A stretch of 56,116 bases of DNA from Pontibacillus litoralis JSM 072002 (GTDB lineage Bacteria > Bacillota > Bacilli > Bacillales > BH030062), in assembly GCF_000775615.1 (NCBI RefSeq), contig NZ_AVPG01000022.1, positions 1-56,116 on the forward strand, given 5' to 3'. Below are positions 27,873 to 37,559 of the stretch, one piece after another. The position numbers and the translations under genes are program-made. Each line of letters opens with the position of its first letter. Within the stretch, counting starts at the first letter, position 1. Under the pieces are notes generated by a model, which worked only from the letters and a program-made list of their open reading frames with translations, did not search any database and was not told the origin of the DNA.

Positions 27873-30800
27873 TTGCAAGGATTAAAAGATTATTTAAAAA
27901 AACAAGATGATGTTCATTCGATTATTTCCGGTTTTTCCTCCGGTATGAAAGAACAATTTGCAGCTGGTTTGTCTGGTTCAGCTAGAAGTTTGTTAGTTTC
28001 TGTATTGGAGGAGTCTTTAAATAAACCGATTTTACTTGTGACTCATCAGCTTACACAGGCACAACAACTATATGAAAATTTAATTGGGTTAGCAGATGCA
28101 GCAAACGTCCATCTATACCCAGTTAATGAGTTGATTGCTTCTGAGGTTGCTGTTGCGAGCCCAGAACTAAGGAGCGAGCGTATTGATGCGTTAAATCAAT
28201 GGGTGCGCAAGAAGAAAGGGATATTAGTAGCTCCTGTAGCGGCGTTGAAGCGTATTTTGCCACCGCCTTCTTATTGGCAAAAGTATCAGTTCCCTTTTGA
28301 AATAGATAAAGCTATTGACCTCGATCAGTACATAAAAGGGTTTGTTGATGTTGGATATGAACGAACGGACTTAGTAGCCTCCCCTGGACAATTTAGTTTG
28401 CGTGGCGGCATATTGGATGTTTATCCTCTTACACAGTCAAATCCAATTCGAATTGAATTGTTTGATGATGAGGTACAATCGATTCGCTATTTCGACTCTG
28501 ATAGTCAACGTTCTTTAGAGAAAGTGAACAACATAACGATTGAGCCTGCTAGTGAACTGTTATTGACGGAAGAAGACTTAACAAGGGCTGGTCAAAAGTT
28601 AGAAAGCATGTATCAAATCACAATGCAAAAATTAACATCTACAGAACGGAAAGAGATGTTAGCGGAAGTAACGGAGCGGGATATAGAACGTATTATGCAC
28701 CACGAACGATTTCAAGAAATGTATAAGTATGCTTCGCTGTTTTATGAACAACCTGCTAGCTTGCTAGATTACTTACCTGAAGACGGTTTAATCGTTATGG
28801 ATGAAATGAGCCGTATTCATGAAACAGCTAGCAGATTAGATGAAGAAGAAGCAGAATGGTATAGTAATCTGTTAGAAGCAGGGCAAATGATAAGAGATTT
28901 ATCGATTTCGTATAGTTGGAAGGATATATGGCATTCCATTACGCACCCGCGTTTGTATATGTCTGTTTTTCTACGTCACATAACGAATACGCAACCAGAG
29001 AATATCGTGAACTTCTCTTGTCGTACGATGCAACAATTTCACGGACAAATGAACTTGTTGCAAAACGAAATGCAGCGTTGGCAAAAAGGGAACTACTCCG
29101 TTATTATTACAGCACCTACGAAGGAACGTGCGGAAAAAGTTCAGTCCGTGTTAGAGGATTACGACATAGAAGCTGTTCTTTCTGAGCAGCCGTTGACATT
29201 ACCAATATCGACGCCAACGATCGTAGTTGATTACGTGCACTCAGGCTTCGAATTACCGATGCACCATGTCGCTGTTATTACAGAAAATGAATTGTTCAAA
29301 AAGCGCACTAGTCGACCTAAGCGAAAGAAGAAGATTTCAAATGCTGAACGTATAAAGAGCTATCAAGAGCTGAAGGTGGGCGATTATGTCGTTCACTATA
29401 ATCATGGTATTGGTAAGTATTTAGGAATCGAAACATTAGATTTAAATGGGCTTCATAAAGATTATTTGTTGGTTCAATATTCAGGAGACGATAAACTATA
29501 CGTTCCTATTGATCAAATTGATTTAGTGCAGAAGTATGTCGGTTCAGAAGGTAAAGAGCCTAAAGTTTACAAATTGGGCGGAAGTGAATGGAAGAAGGTC
29601 AAGCGTAAAGTACAATCATCTGTAGAAGATATTGCTGATGATTTAATTCAATTATATGCTGAACGGGAAGCCTCAGTCGGTCATGCGTTCGGAGAAGATA
29701 CGGAAATGCAAAGAGGGTTTGAAGCGGCCTTTCCATATCAAGAAACAGAGGATCAAATTCGTTGTATTGAAGAAATTAAAGAAGATATGGAACGAGTACG
29801 CCCGATGGACCGCCTATTATGTGGCGACGTTGGCTATGGGAAAACAGAAGTAGCAATACGTGCAGCTTTTAAAGCGATTATGGATGGTAAACAAGTAGCC
29901 TTTTTGGTGCCAACAACGATATTAGCCCAGCAACATTATGAAACGATACGGGAAAGGTTTCAGGATTTCCCTGTGAATATTGGTTTGTTAAGTCGATTCC
30001 GTACACGAAAACAGCAGAAAGAAACGACAGATGGATTAAAGCACGGTACAGTAGATATTGTCATTGGCACACATCGAATTCTTTCAAAGGACATTCAAAT
30101 ACCTAAATTAGGGCTTTTAATTGTCGATGAAGAGCAACGATTTGGTGTAAAACATAAAGAAAAAATTAAGCAAATGAAGACCAATGTGGACGTTCTCACG
30201 TTAACCGCAACCCCAATACCTCGAACGCTACACATGTCGATGCTTGGAGTTCGTGATTTGTCGGTCATAGAAACGCCTCCAGAGAATCGCTTCCCGATCC
30301 AAACGTATGTGCTTGAGTATAACCCAGCATTTATGCGGGAAGCGATTGAGCGGGAAATGGCTAGAGGTGGTCAAGTATTTTTCCTCTATAACCGAGTTGA
30401 GAATATTGAACGAGTAGCAGGGGAGATATCGGCTCTTGTAGAAGATGCACGGGTTTCATTTGCTCACGGACAAATGAATGAATCGGAGTTAGAGGATGTT
30501 ATGTTCAGTTTCTTAGAAGGGGAATCTGACGTATTGGTATCGACAACGATTATTGAAACAGGTGTTGATATCCCGAATGTGAACACACTGATCGTATATG
30601 ATGCAGATCGTATGGGCTTAAGTCAGTTGTATCAAATTCGAGGTCGTGTCGGTAGGTCCAATCGAGTGGCGTATGCTTATTTTACTTACAAAAAAGATAA
30701 GGTGTTAACAGAAGTTGCGGAAAAACGTTTAGAAGCAATTAAAGAATTTACAGAATTAGGTTCAGGCTTTAAAATCGCTATGCGTGATTTGTCGATACGA

Positions 30801-31397
30801 GGAGCAGGTAATTTACTAGGAGCTCAGCAGCATGGTTTTATCGACTCTGTGGGATTTGATATGTATTCCCAAATGTTGAAAGATGCAATTGAAGCAAAAC
30901 AAGAAGGGAAAACAACGGAGCAATTAAAGCCATTTGAACCAGAAATCCAAATTAAATTAGATGCATATATTCCTGATTTTTATATCTCAGATGAAAAACA
31001 GAAAATCGATATGTATAAACGATTCCATGCTATTGCGTCCATTCAAGATATAGAAGAATTACAGGAAGAAATACAAGATCGATTTGGTAAGTATCCGCAA
31101 GAAATTGATAACCTACTCCAAGTGTCCGCATTGAAATGTAATGCAGCGAACCATCGCATTGAAACCATTACTGAGAAAAATAACAAAATTCAGATGGTAA
31201 TGGAGGAAGAAGCTAGTCAAAAGATAGATGGTTCTAAGCTATTTACGATTGCGAATCAATACGGAAGGACCATACAGTTAGGTACAGATGATAGGAAACT
31301 AAAAATCACATTTCAAATAAATTCAAGCAATAAGGCTAATCGTTATGAAGTAATACATGCATTTTTTAAAGACATGGAGCAATTAAGCAACGAATAA
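27873..31397 (+). CDS. mfd: Transcription-repair coupling factor Mfd
   Basis: A DNA translocase that removes RNA polymerase stalled at lesions and recruits UvrA. The 1174-residue protein has all the expected parts: the UvrB-like N-terminal region (1-~350) with SPGQFSLRGGILDVYP, the RNA-polymerase-binding domain around KVGDYVVHYNHGIGKYLG (~500), the RecG-like motor with Walker A GDVGYGKT (651-658) and DEEQ (752-755), the GRVGRSNR motif VI, and the C-terminal UvrA-masking domain. TTG 27873 follows CAGGAGGG. A promoter internal to fin or read-through from pth may drive it. Confidence 0.97.
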   Translation: MQGLKDYLKKQDDVHSIISGFSSGMKEQFAAGLSGSARSLLVSVLEESLNKPILLVTHQLTQAQQLYENLIGLADAANVHLYPVNELIASEVAVASPELRSERIDALNQWVRKKKGILVAPVAALKRILPPPSYWQKYQFPFEIDKAIDLDQYIKGFVDVGYERTDLVASPGQFSLRGGILDVYPLTQSNPIRIELFDDEVQSIRYFDSDSQRSLEKVNNITIEPASELLLTEEDLTRAGQKLESMYQITMQKLTSTERKEMLAEVTERDIERIMHHERFQEMYKYASLFYEQPASLLDYLPEDGLIVMDEMSRIHETASRLDEEEAEWYSNLLEAGQMIRDLSISYSWKDIWHSITHPRLYMSVFLRHITNTQPENIVNFSCRTMQQFHGQMNLLQNEMQRWQKGNYSVIITAPTKERAEKVQSVLEDYDIEAVLSEQPLTLPISTPTIVVDYVHSGFELPMHHVAVITENELFKKRTSRPKRKKKISNAERIKSYQELKVGDYVVHYNHGIGKYLGIETLDLNGLHKDYLLVQYSGDDKLYVPIDQIDLVQKYVGSEGKEPKVYKLGGSEWKKVKRKVQSSVEDIADDLIQLYAEREASVGHAFGEDTEMQRGFEAAFPYQETEDQIRCIEEIKEDMERVRPMDRLLCGDVGYGKTEVAIRAAFKAIMDGKQVAFLVPTTILAQQHYETIRERFQDFPVNIGLLSRFRTRKQQKETTDGLKHGTVDIVIGTHRILSKDIQIPKLGLLIVDEEQRFGVKHKEKIKQMKTNVDVLTLTATPIPRTLHMSMLGVRDLSVIETPPENRFPIQTYVLEYNPAFMREAIEREMARGGQVFFLYNRVENIERVAGEISALVEDARVSFAHGQMNESELEDVMFSFLEGESDVLVSTTIIETGVDIPNVNTLIVYDADRMGLSQLYQIRGRVGRSNRVAYAYFTYKKDKVLTEVAEKRLEAIKEFTELGSGFKIAMRDLSIRGAGNLLGAQQHGFIDSVGFDMYSQMLKDAIEAKQEGKTTEQLKPFEPEIQIKLDAYIPDFYISDEKQKIDMYKRFHAIASIQDIEELQEEIQDRFGKYPQEIDNLLQVSALKCNAANHRIETITEKNNKIQMVMEEEASQKIDGSKLFTIANQYGRTIQLGTDDRKLKITFQINSSNKANRYEVIHAFFKDMEQLSNE

Positions 31398-31470
31398 TAG
31401 TTATTTTCCCCTTTTGATGAGATAGTTAAGTGCTTGTTTAAATGTTTTTCTATTTATTTGCATTTTTAAT

Positions 31471-31499
31471 GAATAGTTCTTTCTCTGTGAAAAATACTA
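31471..31499 (+). promoter_or_regulatory. Putative sigma-G promoter of spoVT
   Basis: GAATA (31471-31475), 17 bases, AATACTA (31493-31499) fits the sigma-G pattern GHATR-N17-18-CATnnTA except for A in place of the first C. spoVT is a sigma-G gene in B. subtilis. Confidence 0.6.
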
Positions 31500-31586
31500 T
31501 ACCTATTGGATGGTGATTCCTACTTTATCGGAAGGTATCCATTTACATCATATGCTAGTCATCATAGGAAAGAGAGGCTTCGTAGA

Positions 31587-32123
31587 ATGAAAGCAACAGG
31601 TATAGTACGTCGTATTGATGATTTAGGTAGAGTGGTCATTCCAAAGGAAATTCGTAGAACGTTACGAATTAGGGAAGGGGATCCTTTGGAGATTTTTGTG
31701 GATCGTGATGGTGAAGTGATTCTGAAGAAATACTCACCAATTAGTGAATTAGGTGATTTCGCTAAAGAATATGCGGATGCCTTATTTGATTCGCTTGGTC
31801 ATACTATTCTTATATGTGACCGTGACGAATTTGTTGCTGCGTCAGGGGGTTCTAAGAAGGACTACCTTAATAAAAGTGTAGGTAGTGTCGTGGAACAAGC
31901 TATTCAAAATCGAACGGTGCGCAAGGTAGATCAACAAACGAATGCAGAGATTGTGAGTGGACAAGAAGAAAGTAGCGTTTCCTATGTTATTGGGCCGATT
32001 ATTGCAAATGGTGATCCTATTGGTTGCGTCATGATTATGGAGCACGATGGGAAGCCATTAAATGATGTAGAACTTAAAGCAGTAGAGACAGCAACGGCTT
32101 TTTTAGCGAAACAGATGGAGTAA
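31587..32123 (+). CDS. spoVT: Forespore regulator SpoVT
   Basis: A late forespore transcription factor of 178 residues that tunes the sigma-G regulon and spore germination. The N-terminal AbrB-type DNA-binding domain (MKATGIVRRIDDLGRVVIP, RRTLRIREGDPLEIF) is a close paralogue of abrB in this window; the C-terminal ~125 residues form a GAF domain of unknown ligand. ATG 31587 with AGAGAGG is chosen; the extension to 31506 would start just beyond the sigma-G-like promoter and is not conserved. A terminator follows. Confidence 0.95.
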   Translation: MKATGIVRRIDDLGRVVIPKEIRRTLRIREGDPLEIFVDRDGEVILKKYSPISELGDFAKEYADALFDSLGHTILICDRDEFVAASGGSKKDYLNKSVGSVVEQAIQNRTVRKVDQQTNAEIVSGQEESSVSYVIGPIIANGDPIGCVMIMEHDGKPLNDVELKAVETATAFLAKQME

Positions 32124-32187
32124 CGCTGGTTGGTATTCTTCTATTAGGTGATCCGATGTATCGTATTCTATATGTCTTTATAACCGT

Positions 32188-32216
32188 AAAGGAGCCAGTA
32201 CAAAAGGCTCCTTTTT
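32188..32216 (+). terminator. Terminator after spoVT
   Basis: AAAGGAGCC and GGCTCCTTT form a perfect 9-bp stem around AGTACAAAA, followed by TTT. Confidence 0.87.
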
Positions 32217-32295
32217 ATTATTGTAGCCTTAGCGAACCTCCACCTTCACATTATGCTATAATTGGGCAAGATCAATTTAGGGAAAGGATTAACGA

Positions 32296-33873
32296 ATGGA
32301 ACATAATGCTTCACAAAAAAACTTCTTCAAAGGTGCTTTGCTGTTAACGCTAGCTGGTCTTATAAGCAAGATACTGAGTGCAGGGTACCGGATTCCTTTA
32401 CAAAATATCGCTGGGGATGTTGGCTTTTACATATATCAACAAGTGTATCCTTTTCTCGGGATGGCTTGGGTTATATCGATATACGGCTTTCCGGTTGCGA
32501 TTTCAACATTAGTTGCCCAGCGGCGGTCTTTATCGATACGTGGCTTTTTTATGCCGGTTTTTTTTCTGTTATTAAGCATAAGTGTCCTTTTCTTTGCGGT
32601 GTGTTATATCGGTGCACCGTTCATAGCTCATGTGATGGGGGATGACAACCTTGTTATGCCTCTTCGAGTGGCTGCTTCTGTCTTTCTGTTTTTGCCGTTT
32701 ACTTCTTTGTTACGAGGGGTATTCCAAGGGTTGAATGATATGGGTCCAACAGCTTATTCGCAAATGCTAGAGCAGTTCGTTCGTGTGTTGATTATTATAG
32801 TTGGCACGGTGTATTTCGTTCGGAGTGGGTACAGTTTATATCATGTAGGAGCGGGTGCTGCGGTTGGTTCTGTCATCGGTGCGATAGTTGCGACGGTGTA
32901 TCTTAGCTATGTGGCATGGGTACGTATTCCCGCTCGTATAAGTCATGCAGATAAGCAGGTATCTTTCGTCTATACGGCGAAAATAGTCATTGTAGTAGGT
33001 TTGTTTATTTGTATCAATTATATGATGTTGTTATTTATTCAACTCGGAGATGCTTTAACAATGGTTGCTAGCTTAGAGCGTTTAGGTATGGAGTTCGTGG
33101 AAGCACAAAAATGGAAAGGAATCTTTGACCGGGGATATCCGCTTATTCAATTGGGTACGGTTATTGGTAGTTCTTTAGCCTTATCTTTAGTGCCTTCTAT
33201 TACGAAACAACGGCTAGAGAACAAGGAGCAGGAAGTATATAATGATGCGTATCGTGCCATGCGTTTTAGTTTTATTTTTGCGTCTGCAGCCACCATAGGA
33301 TTAATCATTGTGCTTCCTAGCGTGAATAAGCTGTTTTTCGATTCGCAAGACGGAACAATGGCGTTACAGTTGTTGGCGTTAGTTATTCTATTTGGCTCAG
33401 TAGCTTTAACGTCTTCATCGCTTTTACAAGGGATTGGCAAGGTGAAAACTCCAGCCATCATGGTTGTTATCGGCTTTGTGTTGAAAATAGCGCTTAACAG
33501 TTGGCTTGTTTCTGTGTACGGCATTTACGGCGGAGCAGTAGCGTCTGTTCTAGCTATTCTGGCTGTGTGTATCGGTAATAGTATCGCATTGTATAAAGAG
33601 ATAGGTGTAAACGTTTTAACAACTGTTCCGTGGAAACAACTAATAGCATCATTATGTGCAATGGGTATCGCCGTTGTGGTAGGTGAATGGGGATATGAGC
33701 AGTTGTTTACCGTTCAATCTCGCCTTGATTACGTCGGTTATACGTTGGTTAATGTCGTGCTTGGTATGGGTGTGTTTCTTCTTATGTTGTTGCGAACGGG
33801 CATTTTCGCGGAGAAGGACTTAGAAGGCGTTCCGCTAGGTGAGAAATTAATGTTAATGGCAAAAAGGAGATAG
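32296..33873 (+). CDS. yabM: Polysaccharide biosynthesis/MOP flippase family protein (YabM)
   Basis: A 525-residue membrane protein of the MOP (MVF/PST) exporter group, related to SpoVB and MurJ-type lipid flippases. I count about 14 hydrophobic segments, which is standard. The N-terminus FFKGALLLTLAGLISKILSA and GFYIYQQVYPFLG are typical of the group. Possible cargo is a lipid-linked sugar; B. subtilis YabM has no firmly assigned role. ATG 32296 has AGGGAAAGGA upstream. Three bases separate it from yabN, forming the yabM-yabN-rqcP operon. Confidence 0.85.
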   Translation: MEHNASQKNFFKGALLLTLAGLISKILSAGYRIPLQNIAGDVGFYIYQQVYPFLGMAWVISIYGFPVAISTLVAQRRSLSIRGFFMPVFFLLLSISVLFFAVCYIGAPFIAHVMGDDNLVMPLRVAASVFLFLPFTSLLRGVFQGLNDMGPTAYSQMLEQFVRVLIIIVGTVYFVRSGYSLYHVGAGAAVGSVIGAIVATVYLSYVAWVRIPARISHADKQVSFVYTAKIVIVVGLFICINYMMLLFIQLGDALTMVASLERLGMEFVEAQKWKGIFDRGYPLIQLGTVIGSSLALSLVPSITKQRLENKEQEVYNDAYRAMRFSFIFASAATIGLIIVLPSVNKLFFDSQDGTMALQLLALVILFGSVALTSSSLLQGIGKVKTPAIMVVIGFVLKIALNSWLVSVYGIYGGAVASVLAILAVCIGNSIALYKEIGVNVLTTVPWKQLIASLCAMGIAVVVGEWGYEQLFTVQSRLDYVGYTLVNVVLGMGVFLLMLLRTGIFAEKDLEGVPLGEKLMLMAKRR

Positions 33874-33876
33874 CAA

Positions 33877-35343
33877 ATGAAGCAAATTACAGTAATAGGG
33901 TTAGGTGCTGGTGATTTAGAACAATTGTCTGTAGGGTTGTATCGTACACTGATTGCATATAAAGGGGAAGTATATGTGCGGACGATGGACCATCCAGTTG
34001 TGAAAGCGTTACAGGAAGAGGGTGTATGTTTTACAGGCTTCGACCATATATATGAATCGTACGACCAATTTGAAGAGGTGTACGACTCGATTGTAAGTAC
34101 GTTATTAGAAAAAGCGAATCATAATGAGGTGATGTATGCTGTCCCAGGACATCCGATGTTAGCGGAACGGACGGTGCAGTTATTGTTACAAGCTCAGAAA
34201 CGTGGCGATGTAAAAGTGAACATGCAAGGAGGCCACAGCTATTTAGACGCTTTGTTTACCGCCTTACATATAGATCCCATAGAAGGGTTTCAGTTTTTAG
34301 ATGCAACGTCATTTGCAAGAAGGGATATCCATTACGGACAACACACCATTTTCTGTCAAGTGTATGATGAAATGATTGCTTCAACTGTAAAAATAGAGCT
34401 GATGGAAGATTTACCTTATGATTATCCTGTGTATATCGTGACGGCAGCAGGGAGTGAGCAAGAGAACATTCAACAAGTTCCTTTATATGAGCTAGATCGT
34501 GAAGTGATGGTTAACAATTTAACGAGTGTGTACGTTCCGCCGGCTCCATCGGAACTGTTGCAGCACCAATTTCGCCGCCTTTATGAAGTGATTGCTACAT
34601 TAAGAGGACCTAATGGTTGCCCGTGGGATAAAGAGCAGACACATGAATCGTTGCGTCCTTACTTGTTAGAAGAAGCCTATGAGCTTATTCAAGCGATTCA
34701 TGATCAAGATGATGAAGGCATGATAGAAGAGCTCGGTGATGTTTTATTGCAAGTCATGTTACACAGTCAAATTGGGGCTGATGAAGGATTTTTCACTATT
34801 GATGATGTAATCGCATCGATCACAGATAAGATGATTCGTCGTCACCCACATGTGTTTGGCGATGAAAAGATGCACACCTCAGAAGAAGTGGTAGGAACTT
34901 GGGAAGCCATTAAACAAATAGAAAAAGGTTCTGAACGTCCTTCAGCAATCGATGGTGTCGCGGAGGTGTTATCGGGTTTACTGAAGGCTGAGCAATTACA
35001 GAAGAAAGCGAGAAAAGTTGGCTTTGATTGGGATGATCCAAAGCCGATATGGGATAAAGTACAAGAAGAAATATACGAATTCCATGAAAGTGTCCAAACG
35101 TTGTCACATGATGAACAAGAAGGGGAACTTGGAGACATTTTATTTGCTCTTGTGAATATTGCTCGCTACTATAAAATTAACCCAGAATTAGCTTTACAAC
35201 GCACTAATCATAAATTTGAACGACGTTTTAGAGAGATGGAGAAGGAAATTCAGCAAGCAGGCTTCACTATGAAGAATTTGTCTCTAGATGAATTAGATCA
35301 TTATTGGGAACAAGCAAAACAAAAAGAAAGAAGTGATTCGTAA
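33877..35343 (+). CDS. yabN: YabN: tetrapyrrole methylase-like and MazG pyrophosphohydrolase fusion
   Basis: A two-domain protein of 488 residues. The first ~220 residues have the SAM-dependent tetrapyrrole methylase fold (VIGLGAGDLEQL, YAVPGHPMLAERTV). The rest is MazG, a nucleoside triphosphate pyrophosphohydrolase, in two copies: CPWDKEQTHESLRPYLLEE with EELGDVLLQVMLH for the active site, and a second copy with EGELGDILFALVNIARY. It probably cleans the pool of abnormal or excess dNTPs/NTPs; the function of the methylase part is unknown. ATG 33877 is 3 bases after yabM, and rqcP starts 3 bases after this stop. Confidence 0.92.
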   Translation: MKQITVIGLGAGDLEQLSVGLYRTLIAYKGEVYVRTMDHPVVKALQEEGVCFTGFDHIYESYDQFEEVYDSIVSTLLEKANHNEVMYAVPGHPMLAERTVQLLLQAQKRGDVKVNMQGGHSYLDALFTALHIDPIEGFQFLDATSFARRDIHYGQHTIFCQVYDEMIASTVKIELMEDLPYDYPVYIVTAAGSEQENIQQVPLYELDREVMVNNLTSVYVPPAPSELLQHQFRRLYEVIATLRGPNGCPWDKEQTHESLRPYLLEEAYELIQAIHDQDDEGMIEELGDVLLQVMLHSQIGADEGFFTIDDVIASITDKMIRRHPHVFGDEKMHTSEEVVGTWEAIKQIEKGSERPSAIDGVAEVLSGLLKAEQLQKKARKVGFDWDDPKPIWDKVQEEIYEFHESVQTLSHDEQEGELGDILFALVNIARYYKINPELALQRTNHKFERRFREMEKEIQQAGFTMKNLSLDELDHYWEQAKQKERSDS

Positions 35344-35346
35344 GTT

Positions 35347-35601
35347 ATGAGGATGGATAAATTCTTGAAGACTTCTAGGTTAATTAAACGACGAACATTG
35401 GCTAAAGAAGTAGCCTCCCAAGGTCGTATTCAGCTTAATGGCAAACAAGCCAAAGCATCATCCGATGTGGAAGTAGGTGATACGCTTTCCATTCGTTTCG
35501 GTCAAAAGCAACTCACGATTGAGATTATATCATTACGCGAAAATGTTAAGAAAGAGGAAGCGAATACGTTATACAAAGTTGTGAAAGAGGAAGAGTTGTA
35601 A
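35347..35601 (+). CDS. rqcP: RqcP (YabO), S4-domain ribosome quality control factor
   Basis: A single S4 RNA-binding domain of 84 residues, related to Hsp15. RqcP works with RqcH to add alanine tails to nascent chains on obstructed 50S subunits. The S4 motif is clear: MDKFLKTSRLIKRRTLAKEV, then GRIQLNGKQAKASSDVEVGD. Translation may begin at ATG 35347 or, as in other RqcP proteins (MRLDKFLK), keep both first residues; ATG 35353 is the alternative. It follows yabN by 3 bases and closes the operon. Confidence 0.92.
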   Translation: MRMDKFLKTSRLIKRRTLAKEVASQGRIQLNGKQAKASSDVEVGDTLSIRFGQKQLTIEIISLRENVKKEEANTLYKVVKEEEL

Positions 35602-35670
35602 TGAACACAGTGGTCTACAACCGTTGTAGTGTCCCTCCTCTTAAATAAGTTCTAACTTGCACCTTTTTAT

Positions 35671-35678
35671 CATACATT
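35671..35678 (+). promoter_or_regulatory. Sigma-E-like -10 element before yabP
   Basis: CATACATT (35671-35678) matches the sigma-E -10 CATACAnT exactly. The -35 region 13-15 bases upstream is not a clear match. yabP-yabQ are mother-cell sigma-E genes in B. subtilis, so a promoter here is plausible. Confidence 0.5.
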
Positions 35679-35701
35679 GGTAGCGATAAGGGGGTTGTTC
35701 G

Positions 35702-36001
35702 ATGGAATATTATGAGAAGGATAGTGCGGTGCGTGGGCAGGCTGAACATCACGTGAAGATGAATAATCGTCGTCAATTAGAGATCACTGGTGTGAAAGAA
35801 GTAGATAGTTTTGACGCAGAAGAGTTTCTCCTGCAAACATCAATGGGATTTCTTGTTGTACGTGGTCAAAACTTGCAAATGAAAAATCTTGATGTTGATC
35901 AAGGGATTGTGTCGATAAAAGGGAAAGTGGATGAACTTTCCTACTTAGATGATCAACATGGGGAGAAAGCTAAAGGATTCTTTAGCAAAATGTTTAAATG
36001 A
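35702..36001 (+). CDS. yabP: Sporulation protein YabP
   Basis: A YabP/YqfC-family protein of 99 residues, needed for sporulation and expressed in the mother cell. It is mainly beta-strand, with the family pattern NNRRQLEITGVKEVDSFDAEEF and GFLVVRGQNLQMKNLDVDQG. B. subtilis YabP and YabQ take part in spore coat or cortex formation; the mechanism is unknown. ATG 35702 follows AAGGGGG. The stop overlaps the yabQ start by 4 bases. Confidence 0.93.
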   Translation: MEYYEKDSAVRGQAEHHVKMNNRRQLEITGVKEVDSFDAEEFLLQTSMGFLVVRGQNLQMKNLDVDQGIVSIKGKVDELSYLDDQHGEKAKGFFSKMFK

Positions 36002-36597
36002 ATTTAGATACGCAGTTTTTCACGATGTTTATGATGTTAGGAAGCGGCATTTATTTAGGGATGGCCCATGATACTTTCCGTAGATTAGAAAGGTATTGGA
36101 ACAAGCTAGTAGTAGCTTCCTTTTTTATTGAAATTTTGTATTGGCTATTGCAAGGGCTAGTCATATTTTATTTTTTATTTATATCCAATCACGGAGAACT
36201 GCGTGTTTATATTTTTTTACTGATTTTATGTGGTTTTACGATGTATCAAGCGTTATTTAAGCCAATTTATCACCATGTGTTAGAATGGGGGATAGCTGCT
36301 GCGCTTGTAATGCTGCGCGCTGTTCATCGTCTGTATACTATCTTCATTTTTTATCCTATCAAAGGGCTAGGTGTGCTACTGTTGAAGATGGTAGAGGTGT
36401 GCTTTGCGACTTTAGTTTGGCTATTATTGTTGATAGGTAAAGTAGTATGGTATCCCATTCAACTAATGGGAAGACTGATGTGGCAAATAACACCGAAATT
36501 TTTGAAAAATTATCTATCCCCTTTACGAGGGTTTTATAGTAAAATAAAGAATATACTATTACAATGGTGGAATAAAATCCGACAGAAGGGGAGGTAG
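35998..36597 (+). CDS. yabQ: Spore cortex biosynthesis membrane protein YabQ
   Basis: An integral membrane protein of 199 residues, required for spore cortex formation in B. subtilis. Hydrophobic segments lie near residues 6-22, 38-60, 66-82, 95-110 and 115-150, followed by a basic C-terminal tail. The N-terminus has the family's FLTMF-LGSGIYLGM-DT-RRL pattern (here FFTMFMMLGSGIYLGMAHDT). ATG 35998 overlaps the yabP stop. divIC follows after 7 bases. Confidence 0.93.
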   Translation: MNLDTQFFTMFMMLGSGIYLGMAHDTFRRLERYWNKLVVASFFIEILYWLLQGLVIFYFLFISNHGELRVYIFLLILCGFTMYQALFKPIYHHVLEWGIAAALVMLRAVHRLYTIFIFYPIKGLGVLLLKMVEVCFATLVWLLLLIGKVVWYPIQLMGRLMWQITPKFLKNYLSPLRGFYSKIKNILLQWWNKIRQKGR

Positions 36598-36604
36598 CCA
36601 ATCT

Positions 36605-36985
36605 GTGAAAGGTAGTCGTAAACGAGTCACTAAAATTGATTCTGGTTATATGAAACAATACGATGCCTATGTAGAAAGGCAACAAAGAAAGAAAAAACGC
36701 CTAGTTCGTCGGCTTGTTTTATTTACCATCGTAGCTTTCCTTTTATTTGGCGGCTTATTAGCTTATCATATTAATCAAAGGAATTTGTACGCAGAGAAAC
36801 AAAAAAAATACGAAGAATTACAAAAGGAAATGGAACAATTAGAGCAACAAGAAGAAGACCTCAGGGATGAGATCAAATTGTTGAAAGACGATGAGTATGT
36901 GCTTCAAATTGCGAGAAAGAACTATTTCTTCTCAAAAGAAGGCGAAATTATATTTAAATTGCCAGAAGATACTCCGTCATATTGA
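36605..36985 (+). CDS. divIC: Cell division protein DivIC (FtsB family)
   Basis: A bitopic divisome protein of 126 residues that forms a complex with FtsL and DivIB at the septum. It has a basic cytoplasmic N-terminus (1-~35), one transmembrane helix (~36-56) and an extracellular coiled coil (~60-100, YAEKQKKYEELQKEMEQLEQ), ending in the FtsB/DivIC block YVLQIARKNYFFSKEGEIIF. The start is GTG 36605 with GGGGAGG upstream. It follows yabQ, as in B. subtilis. Confidence 0.94.
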   Translation: MKGSRKRVTKIDSGYMKQYDAYVERQQRKKKRLVRRLVLFTIVAFLLFGGLLAYHINQRNLYAEKQKKYEELQKEMEQLEQQEEDLRDEIKLLKDDEYVLQIARKNYFFSKEGEIIFKLPEDTPSY

Positions 36986-37058
36986 CACTCTTTTTGAAGC
37001 TTATATATAATATGTTAGAAGATACTTTTTGAAATTCTTAAGGAGGAGCATTTTTTTT

Positions 37059-37484
37059 ATGTCAATCGAAGTAGGCAGCAAGTTGCAGGGCAAGGTAACG
37101 GGGATCACTAATTTTGGAGCGTTTGTAGAGCTTCCGAATGGTTCTACAGGTTTAGTTCACATTAGTGAGGTTGCTGATAGTTATGTTAAAGACATTAATG
37201 ACCATCTTAAAGAAGGAGACCAAGTACAGGTCAAAGTCATTAATGTTGAAAAGGATGGGAAGATTGGACTTTCCATCAAGAAAGCGCAGGAGAACTATAA
37301 TAATAAACCACGTCGCCCACAAGGCGGTGGCGGTGGCGGTAAAGGTAACCGAGACCGTCGTGAAAAGCCCGAAACTTTTGAGGCGAAGATGAATCGTTTC
37401 TTAAAGGATAGTGAGGAGCGTATGGCTTCATTGAAGAAGCATACAGAGTCAAAACGTGGAGGACGAGGTGCTAAAAGAGGCTAA
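37059..37484 (+). CDS. yabR: S1-domain RNA-binding protein YabR
   Basis: A general-stress-type S1 protein of 141 residues related to GSP13. The S1 domain occupies residues ~4-75 (GSKLQGKVTGITNFGAFVEL, HISEVADSYVKDINDHLKEG, KIGLSIKKA). A Gly/Arg-rich linker and a basic tail follow. It probably binds RNA or the ribosome; no specific target is known. ATG 37059 with AAGGAGG (37040-37046) is chosen over the open frame from 37029. Confidence 0.93.
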   Translation: MSIEVGSKLQGKVTGITNFGAFVELPNGSTGLVHISEVADSYVKDINDHLKEGDQVQVKVINVEKDGKIGLSIKKAQENYNNKPRRPQGGGGGGKGNRDRREKPETFEAKMNRFLKDSEERMASLKKHTESKRGGRGAKRG

Positions 37485-37559
37485 CTTGCTGTCTATGACC
37501 TGATCATAAGGAAATGACTGCTGTTTTAGTTTACAATAGGGATGAATGTATATGAGATG

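Noticed and set aside
28916-29185. 89-codon open frame inside mfd on the same strand
   Set aside because: Fully inside the well-conserved mfd frame, without a ribosome site; a shadow frame.
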